NCBI RefSeq assembly: GCF_032854445.1
Contig: NC_088297.1
Location: forward strand, 11,990,163-12,054,162
Source of the DNA: Liolophura sinensis
Lineage: Eukaryota > Mollusca > Polyplacophora > Chitonida > Chitonidae
Reading direction: 5' to 3'
DNA length: 64,000 nucleotides
Part shown: positions 12,775 through 26,800 of the stretch, piece by piece
Position numbering within the stretch: position 1 is the stretch's first letter
Layout of the letters: each line of letters begins with the position of its first letter
The notes under the pieces: generated by a model
Database searches by the model: none
What the model was told of the DNA's origin: nothing
Seen by the model: only the letters and a program-made list of their open reading frames with translations
Program-made: the position numbers and the translations under genes

Positions 12775-14394
12775 TGTCGTGGTGACTGGGTAGGTTTAGG
12801 ATGAGATTGTAAGACGTGGCAGAGGTGTTTATTTAATTATACGAATACAGCTATAACGTGTTGATTTTCAAGAAAGTCATGCATTGCATGCATTGTAGAT
12901 TATTCGAAATCGGTACTTTTACTCCCCATGCGTGTATATCTTCGAACTTTCCAAATTAATTGGGTAACAATCCAGTCGTTTTCACCTGCTAACTGCATGT
13001 ATACAGCTCCCGGAAAATTTGTAGGACTATTTACTGTAGTCATCAAAGCTGAAATTAGGCATTGAAGAAGAAGGAAAATATATATTAGGCTGCTCATAAC
13101 GGGAACTACCATACATATTTATCCGTATTAAGACGCTGAGGGTGCGGTGTTTGTGTAGTATGGTAGAAATGATTAACACAAGCCTTTTTTTAGTCTAACC
13201 TTTGTCAAATACAAGCTAAAAAAAGTTGAGTTTTTAGCTTCAATTATGACGGACTGACAAAATACCACTAAATATACTCCTCAACCGTAGGCTAAAATGA
13301 ACGACGAGAAGGTAATGAAGGCACAGATCCAACGCACTTGAAGAAAGTAGACCAAGAACAGTGAAATAGGGTTCTTCTACATATACAAGTGTGATCAAGA
13401 GATACCCTGTTCACCAGCCTTTCCCAAAATAAGACTTAAACTACAAACCTTTAAACAATTTTTCAAGTCCACCAAAAATTGATAGGATTCTTCCCGTGCA
13501 GTTGGTTCCCCTACATGGGGATCACCGGGATGTTGATTGCAACTGATCTTTGTAAATGATCAAAGCTTGTGATTTTAACCTATTTCTGAAAAAGATTTGT
13601 GTGCAAAATTTCTTTACTAACAATGTCAAGGTCACATTCATGTTTAACATGTCCTTTTATGAGGCTTGAAACATCCCATGTCGGCACGAGCAGCATAAAC
13701 TGTTCAAAATGGGGAAGCTTGACTGTATGAATTTAGCCAATGAAATGCGCCTTTTATGTGCAAATGGAAATGACTCGAGCACTCTCCATTAGGTTCTGTT
13801 CCGCCATCAGGAGAAGGCATAGATTTGAGTGAAAGTGATTTGGAAATGTAAATAAGTGTATATAAGAAACACGGACCAACCGCCTGGTTTGATCATAGGT
13901 TCATTTGTTGTAGAACGTTGTATCAGACTGAACTCAAAGCAACCAGCCTTGCCATGGTCATTTGTTTTGGTCCAGACGAATTGTTCGTCTGGGAGCTGAT
14001 AGTTATTCTTTCACTTGTAGATTGTTGTTGCTGTTAAACTTTTGGGTACTCGATATTAACTGTCTCCGTCATTAATACATTCCTGGAACACACGGATTTG
14101 TTCACACCGACAAATACTGTCACTGAACAGACTTGGTGTGGAAAATATATCGTACAGTAAACGCAAAGATTCCGTAAAACACGAGCGATTATGAGATAAT
14201 AATACTACATATCTGTTGTCATATCAGTCCCTTCTTTTTGACTCCACGAGGTGATAATGTGGGTATCTGTTATCATAGCAGTCTCTTCGTATCACGATCC
14301 TCACAAGGTGTGCCTGGCGTGCAGAGCGTTGTTCCTTTATGGTATATCACATGATCATAGGTGTATCTGAAATCTCCCCTCATATCAAATGAAC
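12775..14394. other. Intergenic, no feature identified
   Basis: Unique sequence between the segmental duplication and the SLC17 gene. I see no conserved exon. It should contain the promoter of the SLC17 gene if that gene has a 5' UTR exon, but I cannot point to a convincing core promoter. Confidence 0.4.
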
Positions 14395-14805
14395 CTTGCC
14401 TGGTTACGGTGACATTATCTGGATTGAGCTAACTTGTCTAATTTTAATAACCGTGTCTCATTTCAGGGATCTTGTTTGGCTTCAATGACCTTTGTGTGCT
14501 TTCCTCAGCATTATCTGGTTTCAGCGACATTATCTGGTTTCATTGACCATGTCTGGTTTGAGTGACCATGTCTGCTTACAGAGACCTTGTCTGTTTTCAG
14601 TAACATTAGCTTTGAGCGACCTTGTCTGATTTTGGTAACCTGGTCTAGTTATGGTGAACTTTTCTGGTTCCAGCGACCTTGTCTGGTGTTAGTGACCGTG
14701 TTTGGTTTTTAATAATCTTGTCTGCTTGTAATGACATTGTCTGCTTTTAATGATATTTTCTAATTTTCAGTGAAATTTGTCTGGTTTCAGTGACCTTTGC
14801 TCGAT
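14395..14805. repeat. Degenerate minisatellite (about 20-22 bp) just before SLC17 exon 1
   Basis: Roughly 17 diverged copies of a unit like GACCTTGTCTGGTTTCAGT. Many copies contain TTTCAG followed by TGACC. The array ends about 25 bp before the start codon, so any 5' UTR would include part of it. Confidence 0.7.
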
Positions 14806-14831
14806 TTGGTGCCCTCAGTTAAGCCAGGAGA

Positions 14832-17800
14832 ATGTCTCTCCAGGAGGAAAAGCGTCCCCTCCTCCCCACCGCTGACACTGGGGACGGGGGCAGCCTCACC
14901 AACCTGCATTCGGAGCAAGAGGGCGCACAGCGAAAAGCTCCCAAAGGTAAGTATTCAAGAATCGTCTTTGCTTTTATTAATATTGTGTAATTTCAGCTAC
15001 CTGATCTTGATTCTTTGACATTATATATGGATAGATGGGTAGGCCCTATGTTCCCTTTGTAAATGACGGAATAAAGACCTGAATTATAAGATACCCCCGT
15101 AAACAAATACAACTGAATAAAAGACACGAAATATAAAGTAAAAGCACGAAAAGCAATAGATGGATAGATAAGTATCTTCCCTTTGTAACTGACGGAATAC
15201 ATGTACTTGATTCAGTGACCTTGTGTTTGGATAGATAGGTATCTACCCTTTGTAACTGACGGAACACAGACACGAATTACAAGGTACCTCCGTAAAGAGA
15301 TACAACTGAGTAAGTGACGTAAGAAAGACACAAAATATAAAGTACTCCGTAGAGAGATACAACTGAATAACTGACGTATCAAAGACACGAAATACTAGTA
15401 TAGGATCTCTCTGAAAAGGGGAATAACTGAATATGTTAAGTGGCAAAGACATCAGACAAAGGGTATCCACTTGAAGATATAAAAAAGAGAAGAACAGGAG
15501 AAGAAATGAGAGGTGTTTGGGGTCACATATAAAAGTATTACGTTGGATAACTGATTGAACAAAGTCACGAAATATAGGGTTCTTCCTTAAAGAACTACAG
15601 TTAAATAACGACCGGTGTATAAAGTGACACAAAATGAGATGGAGCGTTTATCACCCTATTAAGATATGAATTACCCTGTACTTGAGATTCCTCGTGTTCT
15701 TGTTGTTTAGTTCTTGGTAATTTGTAGAATAACGTTTTACTTTATGTCGTAGTGTTTTATTTTGGCATTTATTGAGGAACGTCTTCACCTTTATGAACCT
15801 TTCTTTTTCACAGTCTGTATTGCTGAATAACTGAAATTCTCCGTGTTGTTGTTGTTTAGAACCCAAAATGTCAGAGGAGCGTCTTCACATTTATGTCTTT
15901 CTTTTTCACAGTCTATATTGTTGAATAACTGAAATTCCCTGTGCTGTTACTGTTGTTTAGAACCCAAAATCTCAAAGAGGAGCGTCTTCACATTTATGAA
16001 CCTTTCTTTTTCACAGTCTATTTTGTTGAATAACTGAAATTCTCCGTGTTGTTGTTGTTGTTTAAGACCCAAAATCTCAAAGAGGAGCGTCTTCACATTT
16101 GTGATTCTTTCTTTTTCACAGTCTATATTGTTGATTAACTGAAATTCTCTGTGTTGTTGTTGTTGTTGTTTAGAACCCAAAATCTCAAAGAGGAACGTCT
16201 TCACGTTTAGGATTCTTTCTTTTTCACAGTCTATATTTTTGAATAACTGAAATTCTCCGTGTTGTTGTTGTTGTTTAGAACCCAAAATCTCAAAGCGGAA
16301 CGTCTTCACATTTATGAACCTTTGTTTTATACAGTCTAAATTGTTGAATAATTGAGATTCTCTGCGTCCCTTTTTAGTTCCTGGAATTCCAAAGAGGTAC
16401 ATTCTGACATTTTTGGGTTTCCTCGGCTTCGTTAATGTCTACGCGCTACGCGTGAACCTTAGCGTCGCTCTGGTGGAGATGGTGACGCTCAATGAGACGA
16501 AGGTGGAAAACGCCACATCGGAATGCCCTGGTCCTAACAACACCGACGTCCCTGACGTCTATCGGGTAAGACCAGACCCGCCTAACGACACTGATATATA
16601 CGACTGCATGACAGAGAGTAAAATCAGAGCTGTGATGAGTTTGATGGGTGATATATGCTCACTCGTGTACCCGGTGAAATGCCAAGCTTAATGACTGTTG
16701 TTCATTTCTGTTGTTGTTGTTTTTTTTTGGGGGGGGGGGGTTGTTTTTTTTTTGTTTTGTTTTTTTTTTACCTATTTCTGGTTAAGCCATAATGATCGGG
16801 AGCACGCATTTTGCTACTATTTAAGCATTAACACGAACAGTTAGAATTAAACCATAACTGCATGACGTAAATTGACCAAAGGCTGTATTTCACCGGTGTG
16901 ACCATTTGCCAACTATCACAATGTTGTCGATGCTGTGGTTTTTCTCCCTGTGTTGTACGCCCTAATTATGTCGTGTTTCTGCAAAAACCAGAATTCCACT
17001 GGTGGACTAAGTATCCCCGAGCCCTGGTCCGTAAGCATTCTTTCAATGCTATTGTAGGCCTATGTTTAATATGATGACGAAATAGCATTTTGAGTATTTC
17101 TTGATAACTGACGTCTAATCAATTGTAATTAACATCACTGCATTTTTTGACCTAATTCTGCTTAAGTCATGGCGTGTAAATTGCTACCTTTCATACATTT
17201 ACATGGACAGTTAGAATGAAACCCTAACTGAGATAAATTGAAAAAGTCCGTATTTCACCGGTTACGTGTGATCATTTCCCAGATATCGCACTGTCGTCGC
17301 TGCTCTGGTTTTTCTCTCTATGCTGTACGTCTTAATTATAATTATTTGCAATGACGTTTTATAGACTGACTGCATGAATGCATGACTGTATGAAATCGTA
17401 TTACTCATACATCACTAGAGAGCAATCATCAGTTCAAATGAACCCCATTCAGAAACCAGGCTTGCTTGGCCAATCGGAAAGCCTGAATGCATTCAAAAAT
17501 TTGCATTTGTGAGAAAGCTTCTTTGACTCGATTTATAGTATCCGATACCATACGATATCACTTAAATCACACTTACACTAAAATAAAAAGTTTGCAAGAA
17601 GGTTTTCTTTAAGTGAATATGAATAAAAAGAGAATCCCTGCCTGGAAGATAGATCCCTAAATCATTCCTAATAATTCATAAATATGTAAATACTTAAGTA
17701 CGCTTGCTTAAAGGAATACTTGAGCAGAACACTAACCACATAATTTTCAACGTCTAAACACTTTTATCCATTTGCAGCAATGTTCAAAATTCTGTTCATT

Positions 17801-20800
17801 TATTTATTTATTTCATTGGTGTTCTACGCCATAATCAAGAATATTTCACTTATACGACGGCTGCTAGCATTATGGTGGGAGGAAACCGCGCAGAGCCCGG
17901 GGGAAACCCACGATCATCACGTGTTCAAATTCATCCATATCATATTTTCTTGCCACAGAAGGGAGAGTTTGACTGGAGCCCGTCACTGCAGGGAATCATT
18001 CTAGGCTCGTTCTTCTACGGTTACGTCACCACCCAGATTCCAGGAGGTTGGATTGCCGAGAATTTTGGTGGAAAAAAACTGTTTGGATTTGGTGTCCTGT
18101 GTACGTCGGCGCTGACGTTGTTGACGCCGGTCGCTGCGAGACTACACGTCGGAGTGTTGATCTTGATCAGGATCCTAGAGGGAATAGGAGAGGTAATCAC
18201 TTATGAGTAGATTTATTCCAATCCCTTGAGGTTATCCTCTACATATACTATTCGCGTTTTTGTCCAACCAAAATTTCTCCAGGGTGACCGAAACCCTCTT
18301 ATTTTTAAAAGCGTTATTTACTTAAATTGAATATTGATATTTATACGTGAATTTATTCGGCGATCATCCAACAATGATCTCTCAGAGCCGTGGTAGTTTA
18401 CCTCTGATTTCGAAAATCACTATCACTTTGTCCAGTGGGGAATATAAAGTGAAAATGTAGCATATGTACATATTTAAATCTTCAACCTTTTCAACCACTA
18501 AAGCAACTTAATCAGTGGAATTTTTGCATACAGTTATCAGAAAGTTGACACTAAAATGATTTGTTGTGTCATTAAAGATACAAACTTCACAATACTGTGC
18601 TAATTATTTCTCCACACCCCATAATTCTCTCAGAATATTTCGAATTACTGGTTGCAGAGGCGGTTGACAAGTTGGAGGAATTGGTGTATTTACCTTACCC
18701 ATTACGGCTTTGATGACAAAAAATCAATATTTCATTATTTTTGTTATTATGAAGGCTGTAGCCGTATAATTTATAGGATATATTCTCTGTTCATTGTGTT
18801 ATACAGGGTGTGACGTTCCCGGCAATGCATGCCATGTTTGGCAAGTGGGCGCCGGTGTGGGAGAGAAGCCGATTGGTTTCAATCACATATGCAGGTTTGT
18901 TTTTCTTAATTCATTGAGCTTCCTGTTTTCTTGTGTGGTTTTTCTGTTGTTGTTTGTTTTGGGGGGGGGGGGGAGGAGGGGGTGTCAGTTTTGTTTTTGT
19001 TTTGTTTCTTTAGTCAGGTATGACGGATGAGGGTGGACAAAAATGGGTAGATCTCTGAAACTTATCAACGCCCTTCGTCGACCTATACCCGTCAAACCGA
19101 CTTCATGTTTATTGTCTTGGAACGTTCGTTATGCATGACGACTGATGTATGATTTTACACCGTCGTGCTCAAGAAATTTTCACTCATAAGACGGTGGTCA
19201 ACATTATGGTGGAAGGAAACCGCACATAGTCCGGGGGAAACACACTATCATCCGCAGGTTGCTGGAAGACCTTCCCAGGTACGATCGGAGAGGAAGAGTG
19301 TATGAGCTGGATTTGAACTCACAGCGTCCGCATTGGTGAGGGACTCCAGAGCCCATCACAGGACTGGTGCGGATGTCATGTAACCAAAAAATATTGAAGG
19401 GCACTATGGTGACAGACAGGGGAACCCATTCAGCTGTACATGTGCATGTACCGCCACTGACACCATGTTGTTTCGTATTTCAGGTGCCCAGATGGGAACT
19501 GTTGTGTCATTACCCATCTCTGGCATCCTCTGTGATTCCCACATATTCGGTGGTTGGCCTGCAGTGTTTTATATATTCGGTGAGATCTTCCATATTAAAT
19601 ATCGCAACTTGAACAACTTACTATGGTATATCCGTAAGATGGATATGAAGTAATGGGGACCTGTCCAATACAGGGCTGGAGGACCTTGACGTCATTTTAT
19701 TGACATCAAATGTTCCTTTCCCAGCTCAGTATAAACTGATACATTGTAACGGTGTAGACGTTACGCTACAATCCATTCTTGATTAGCAATGGCTTGAGGT
19801 CCTGCTTCACATTGACGCCACCTCACGAAAATATGCCGTCTCCCCATTAAATCACAAAGTAAGGAAGCTCAGACAGATGCACAAGTTCGGTGCGCACACA
19901 CTGAAACACATACGTACAGTATGACGTACGCATATGACGAAACACCACACTCACCAGATATATATGAAGATTACAAAGAATCAATCGTTTGTTGAACGTT
20001 ATCTCGACTCTGAGTGGTTTCCAGTGTGGATGTTTATGGTAGTTGACACTATATACACTCCCCCGTATAATCATTTTTTACCACTTGCTTTAGGTATTGT
20101 GGGTTTCATGTGGTTTGTTGTGTAGATGTTCATAGTGGCTGTAATACAATGTCGCCGGACCCGGTCGTACCGTGTGGTTTGTAGATTCGTTAAAGATGTA
20201 GAAAACATAAAAGTTACATAAAGATTAGGTGACAGAGTTCGAAAAGTTAGTTGTAAATGTGGTCTTCTGTGCTTTTTTCGATTTTTTGAAAATATTAAAC
20301 ATATGTTACATTCTCATTTATAACATTATTACATAAAGACGTATTTATTTATTCCATTGATGTTGTAAACCGTACTCGAGAATATTTCACCTATACGTCG
20401 GGGGCCAGCATTATGGTGGGAGGAAATAGGGCAGAACCCCGGAGGAAAATCACGACCATCTATAAATTGACCTTCCAGGCAGACCACGTACGGCCGGAGA
20501 GGAAGCCAACAAAGGCTGGACTTGAACTCAAAGCAAACGCATTCGTGAGAGGCCATTGTGCCGCGCTGTCACGCTAACGACTTTTATCACAGAAAGGCAA
20601 TGGAGACCAAGAGTTGGTCCAAAATACCTATCACACAAAAAATATTTCAAATTACCTTTTCACCTGAAAGAAAAAATCCAGAAAAAAAATTTAAGACCAT
20701 ATTTACAAATAAGTTTTCACGCTCTTCCATTTGAATTTGACATAACTTTCATGTTTTCTTCTCCTTGTGTTTTGTTTGCTATGTGGATGTATAGGCCTAC

Positions 20801-23800
20801 ACTGGCTGAGTCTATCTTTTTTCAGACACTGGGCTGGTTAATTCTGACACAATTTGTTGTAGGAGATCTGGGTTATTTGTGGATCGTTGTGTGGAGGTTT
20901 ATGTTTGCGGTCTCCCCGAACACTCCGGTGATTAATTATCAAACCATTTGTTTTAGGTGCTGTGGGTTGTTTGTGGTTCGTTGTCTGGATGTTCATGGTG
21001 GCTGACACACCGGCTAAACATTCCACCATATCTACAGAGGAAAGGGATTTCATAGAGCAATCCATAGGTTCAAAGCCACAGGTAAATGCATGAAGGTTGC
21101 TATACACATATATTATACAAAAAATGAATATCCATGAATATGAAAAAAATGGAAAGATAAATAATAATTAATGTAAAACATCTGATAAAAATTGTACAAA
21201 TGTTTAATTGATTGATTGATTTATTTATTTGATTGGTGTTTTACGCCGTACTCAAGAATTTTTCACTTATACGACGGCGGCCAGCATATTGGTGAGAGGA
21301 AAATGGGAAGGGCCCGGAGAACACCCAAGTACAAATGTTGAATGTTTTAAGAAGTGTTTCACACAAAGTGGACATGTTTTATAAGCAAACAGTTCAAGTA
21401 TGTGTGGAAGCAGGCCGATCATGCATGGTCTAGTGGTTAGAGTCGTTTTTCATTCATTACCTGAAACACATGCGTTACAAGTTCAAAAGTGGTCTTAGAC
21501 AAGGGAGCGGTCACTGCTTTTGGGGCCTTGGTGGGAACAAGCGGTCGAGGAAGCACGTGCGACCGTTTGCATACCTACACTCAAAAAAAATAATCTGTTA
21601 AATTTAACAGTCTGTTGTCTGAGTAATACTTGAAAGTATTCTGCTCTTGCAGCAGATTATTCTGTTAAATATAACACACATATTCTGTTAATTCAAAACA
21701 AATATTTTATTAGACTAGAAGGATGTTATGTTGAATATGAAAGAAGATGGTGTAACAATAACAGAATACATTCTTTCACCAGTCAGACAACAGACTTCTG
21801 TTACAATCAACAGATTAATTTTTTAGTAAAATGAAGTTATTTGTTTATTTTAATTGGTATTTTACGCCGTACTAGAGAATATTTCACACACACACGACGG
21901 CAGCCAGCATTATGTGGGAGAATACCAGGTAGACCATCCGCAGGTTGCTGGCAGACTCCAAAACCAAGTCAGTTATAAACTGGGTTCGCTATTACTGAAT
22001 TACCTTCTTACTTGTCAAATGGACCAAATCTGTCAGTCAATCAGTTCATTATTAAACTGATCGTTTCTTTGTTCCCAGAGAGAAAGGACACCATGGCTAG
22101 GTATTTTCACGTCCATGCCCTTCTGGGCGATTTTCATCGCTCATTTCTGTAACAATTGGGGTTTCTACACTCTGCTTACCTGTCTTCCAACTTACCTGTC
22201 CGAGGTTCTACATTTTAACATCAAAGAGGTATTTTACATAGTACTGAACTCTACAAACAATCCTAAGAAATAAACTCAACATTAAATAAAAGAGCATTTG
22301 TATATAAACAGTTGTATAGTATTTGTTTTATTCCTTTTTGAAAAATTATCCCAAAATTCTTATTGTCGTGAGTTAAATTCTCGTATTATGTTTTGTTTAT
22401 AGTATTTTGGTAAAAGTACTTCTGGTCGCTGCAGATTTCTTCCATTACCAATGTCACAGCAATTATGTTTTTGCTGGCGGGAAAGTTGTAACTCACAAAT
22501 ATTACTTTTCTAACTCCAAAAATTGCAAGAGGCTGGATTTCACCGGTTACCTGTCACTATCTGTCAACAGTCACTTTGTCGTTGCTGCTCTGGTTTTACT
22601 GTCTGCACAGTAAAATGCACGGTTTGAATGACATTTTGTGTACATGCATCTTGGCCTTGGATCTACATTGTATGTAAAAAATCCATTACATTATGGCGGT
22701 TTTTTGGATCCGAATCCCGGCATTTTTTAAGTTGGATATAGATTAAATGTAAAGCATGTAATGGAAACAAAACACAGTTTGCTAATGTATTAATATATAA
22801 TTAATCTAACACGTCATCAGCCGATGAATATTCATGTCGGATTTGTTTCCAGAATGGTCTTTTGTCAGCGCTGCCTTATTTCTGCTGTTGGGTAACGATG
22901 AATGTGACGGGGTTTGTGGTGGATTACCTGAGAGAACATCGTTACTTGTCCACGGTACATGCCCGAAAACTGGCCACATCACTGGGTAAGTCTGTGTCAC
23001 TGTCCATGGGTGGCGATGAATGTGACAGGGTTTGTGGTGGATTACCTGAGAGAACATCGTTACCTGTCCACGGTACACGATCGGAAACTGGCCACAGCAC
23101 TGGGTAAGTCTGTGTCACTGTTCGTGGGTGACAATGTGACAGGGTTTGAGGTGGATTACCTGAGAGAACAGCGTTACCTGTCCACGGTACACGACCGGAA
23201 ACTGGCCACAGCACTGTGTAAGTCTGTGTCACTGTCCATGAGTGGCGATGAATGTGACAGGGTTTGTGGTGGATTACCTGAGAGAACATCGTTACTTGTC
23301 CACAGTACACGCCGGGAAACTGGCCACAGCACTGGGTAAGTCTGTGTCACTGTCCGTGGGTGACGATGAATGTGACAGGGTTTGTGGTGGATTACCTGAG
23401 AGAACATCGTTACTTGTCCACAGTACACGCCGGGAAACTGGCCACAGCACTGGGTAAGTCTGTGTCACTGTCCGTGGGTGACGATGAACGTGACAGGGTT
23501 TGTGGTGGATTACCTGAGAGAACATCGTTACCTGTCCACGGTATACGACCGGAAACTGGCCACAGCACTGGGTAAGTCTGTGTCACTGTCCGTGGGTGAC
23601 AATGTGACAGGGTTTGAGGTGGATAACCTGAGAGAACAGCGTTACCCGTCCACGGTACACGACCGGAAACTGGCCACAGCACTGGGTAAGTCTGTGTCAC
23701 TGTCCGTGGGTGACGATGAACGTGACAGGGTTTGTGGTGGATTACCTGAGAGAACATCGTTACCTGTCCACGGTACACGACCGGAAACTGGCCACAGCAC

Positions 23801-26800
23801 TGGGTAAGTCTGTGTCACTGTCCGTGGGTGACGATGAACGTGACAGGGTTTGTGGTGGATTACCTGAGAGAACATCGTTACCTGTCCACGGTACACGACC
23901 GGAAACTGGCCACAGCACTGGGTAAGTCTGTGTCACTGTCCGTGGGTGACGATGAACGTGACAGGGTTTGTGGTGGATTACCTGAGAGAACATCGTTACC
24001 TGTCCACGGTACACGACCAGAAACTGGCCATAGCACTGGGTAAGTCTGTGTCACTGTCCGTGGGTGACAATGTGACAGGGTTTGAGGTGGATTACCTGAG
24101 AGAACAGCGTTACCTGTCCACGGTACACGACCGGAAACTGGTCACAGCACTGGGTAAGTCTGTGTCACTGTCCGTGGGTGACAATGTGACAGGGTTTGAG
24201 GTGGATTACCTGAGAGAACAGCGTTACCTGTCCACGGTACACGACCGGAAACGGCCACAACACTGGGTAAATCCGTGTCACTGTCCATGAGTGGCGATGA
24301 ATGTGACAGGGTTTGTGGTGGATTACCTGAGAGAACAGCGTTACTTGTCCACGGTACATGCTTGGAAACTGTCCCCAAGACTGGGTAAGTCTGTGTCACT
24401 GTCCATGGATGACGATGAAGGTGACAGGGTTTGTGGTGGATTACCTGAGAGAACATCGGTACTTGTCAATAGTACACGCCCGGAAACTGGCCACAGCATT
24501 GGGTAGTCTATGGATGTAAGTGGGTCGTGGTATAGGACTCTATGATTATTTTCATCAGAATGCTGAACTATGATATTATCAAGTAAAAATGGTGATCTGG
24601 TAAAACTTTTGACTGGTGAGTAGAAAGGTTCACCACAGTAAAGTTTATAAAGTAATGTAAAAGAAGCGTAGACCCCCCCCCCCCACCCCCCACCCCCCCA
24701 CCCCCCCCTCTTCTCGACAAGGCTGCAATATTACCTAAGTGACATTAAGCCACGGTCATTCATTCGAATTCACTTTTTGTTTGCACTGCCTAAGCTAGGT
24801 TTCACATCTTTGTATTCTCCAGGTTTCCTGTTTCCCGGTGGGTTTCTTGTGGCGGCCGGTTATTCGGGATGTAACGCGACGTTAGACGTGGCGTTTTTGA
24901 CATTGGCGCTTGGTCTCTCGGGGATTTACATGTCTGGTTTCATAGTCAACCACCTGGATATTGCGCCGAAATTTTCAGGTGAGGTTTGTAAACACAAAAC
25001 ATTATCGGGACACATTTTGCCCCAGTTGGACCATAAGGTGCCCTTTGTTTTTTTAACGAAGGAGCTAAATCGTAAACCATAGACATTTTCGTTTAAGAGT
25101 ACGCAATCAACTGGTATGAGGTTCAGAAAGCCAAACATATTCAAACATTTAAAGTCTCTTCAAAAACCTCAAAAAATGAAAGTAGGTGATAGTACTGTAC
25201 GCATGATTTTCAGTTGTGTCTTAGTTGAGCCTTACATGATCGTCGTCTTTGAACTTTTTCTTTCACTCCATTCCACATTCGATGTCCACAGGTACTCTAA
25301 TGGGTTTGACGAACTGTTTCGGAACACTTCCAGGCTTCCTTGGCCCAATTCTCGCTGGGTACCTCACGGATAAACAGGTACATGCATAACCATAAATGTA
25401 GGACAGTGTGTATACATGTCTTTGTGGAAGTATTATAGACCTTTCCGAACTGTCAATCAAGAACACGCAGTTGACCAATCATAAACAGTATTGTTGCTAG
25501 TAGGTCAACCGGATGTCCCACTCATTGGTTACAAATGCTCTCTTTGACGCAATGACGTAACAATTGCTTTTTTTTTTTTTTTTTATTTATTTTTTTGCAC
25601 ATGTGTAACAACACTGTGAATAAGAAATGGTGTACATGTACTTTATTTTCACAGTGAAGTTTGCTGGCAGTTTGGGGAATTTTACTGCCGAAGCCAAAGT
25701 GTTGCAAATGTGTGAACACCAATAGGCCGTATACACCGACATCATGATAATTTAAAGCTAAAATGAGTGTAGGTAATTCGACGGTATGCCTTTGATGTGA
25801 ACTTGTATTTGTACAATAATAGTTGTAATTATTGTATATATATATATATTTATTTGATTGCTGTTTTACGCCGTACTCAATAATATTTCACTTATACGAC
25901 GGCGGCCAGCTTTATGGCGGCAGGAACCCGGAAGATATATAGCCCGGGGGAAACCCACGACCATCCGCAGGTTGCTGACAGACATTCCCACGTACGGCCA
26001 GAGGAAGCCAGCATGAGCTGAACTTGGTGACCACATTGGTGAGAGGCTCATGGATCATTACGCTGCCGTAGCGCGCTAACCAACTAAGCCACGGAGGCCC
26101 CCAATAATATTTGTAAATCAGCTACATTTGTTTTTTAAAGGATTTACAGTACTTTGTCTATGTCGTAAAATACAGCAAAAAGTAATGTGCATATGTACAG
26201 AAATTTTCAGCAGGAAAGGGAAATAGAACGTATCAGACGAAATCAAAAGTGAAAACAATTCCCTGAATTTCCCGGTTTGATATGAGTGCATACTCCCTAG
26301 TTATGGGTCCCCTGTGTGTCTATTTTATGGTTTAAAAGTGGTATGAGAACGTTGAACGTGACACCTTGGCAATGCCAGTTATGTATAAGAAATAATGACT
26401 GTATCGTTGTTCATTTTAGCGCGATTAATGTGAAGTTTTAGAATGAGGCGCCGTATGTTATGACGCAGGTATGGTCCGAAGCCTGTGTCTAATTTTTACA
26501 CGCGTTGGTGTTCAACGTTGCATGTAGTAGCCAATTACAGTATACAGAATTTGTGTTTTACGCGACACCCGACTCTAAAACAATCCAAAAATGCCTGGAA
26601 TAAGTACAAAACTGAAAAACCGCCTTTTTCTTTGTCCGATTTCCATGCTTTCTTTTATATAATTTTACTCTCATACTAGGCTTTGTGACCAAGTATCAAT
26701 GTTTTCAACACTCAAGATTGGCAGAATAGTCCTCACTTTGCACAGCTCATTATGATGGAACCATATTTTGGCAGATAGCTGTAATTGTTCACATAGAGAA

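Noticed and set aside
22806-24506. Many 60-126-codon frames on both strands
   Set aside because: They are frames of the exon 8 array; the plus-strand ones read two frames of the 118-bp unit before stopping. Only the first 133 bp is the established exon.
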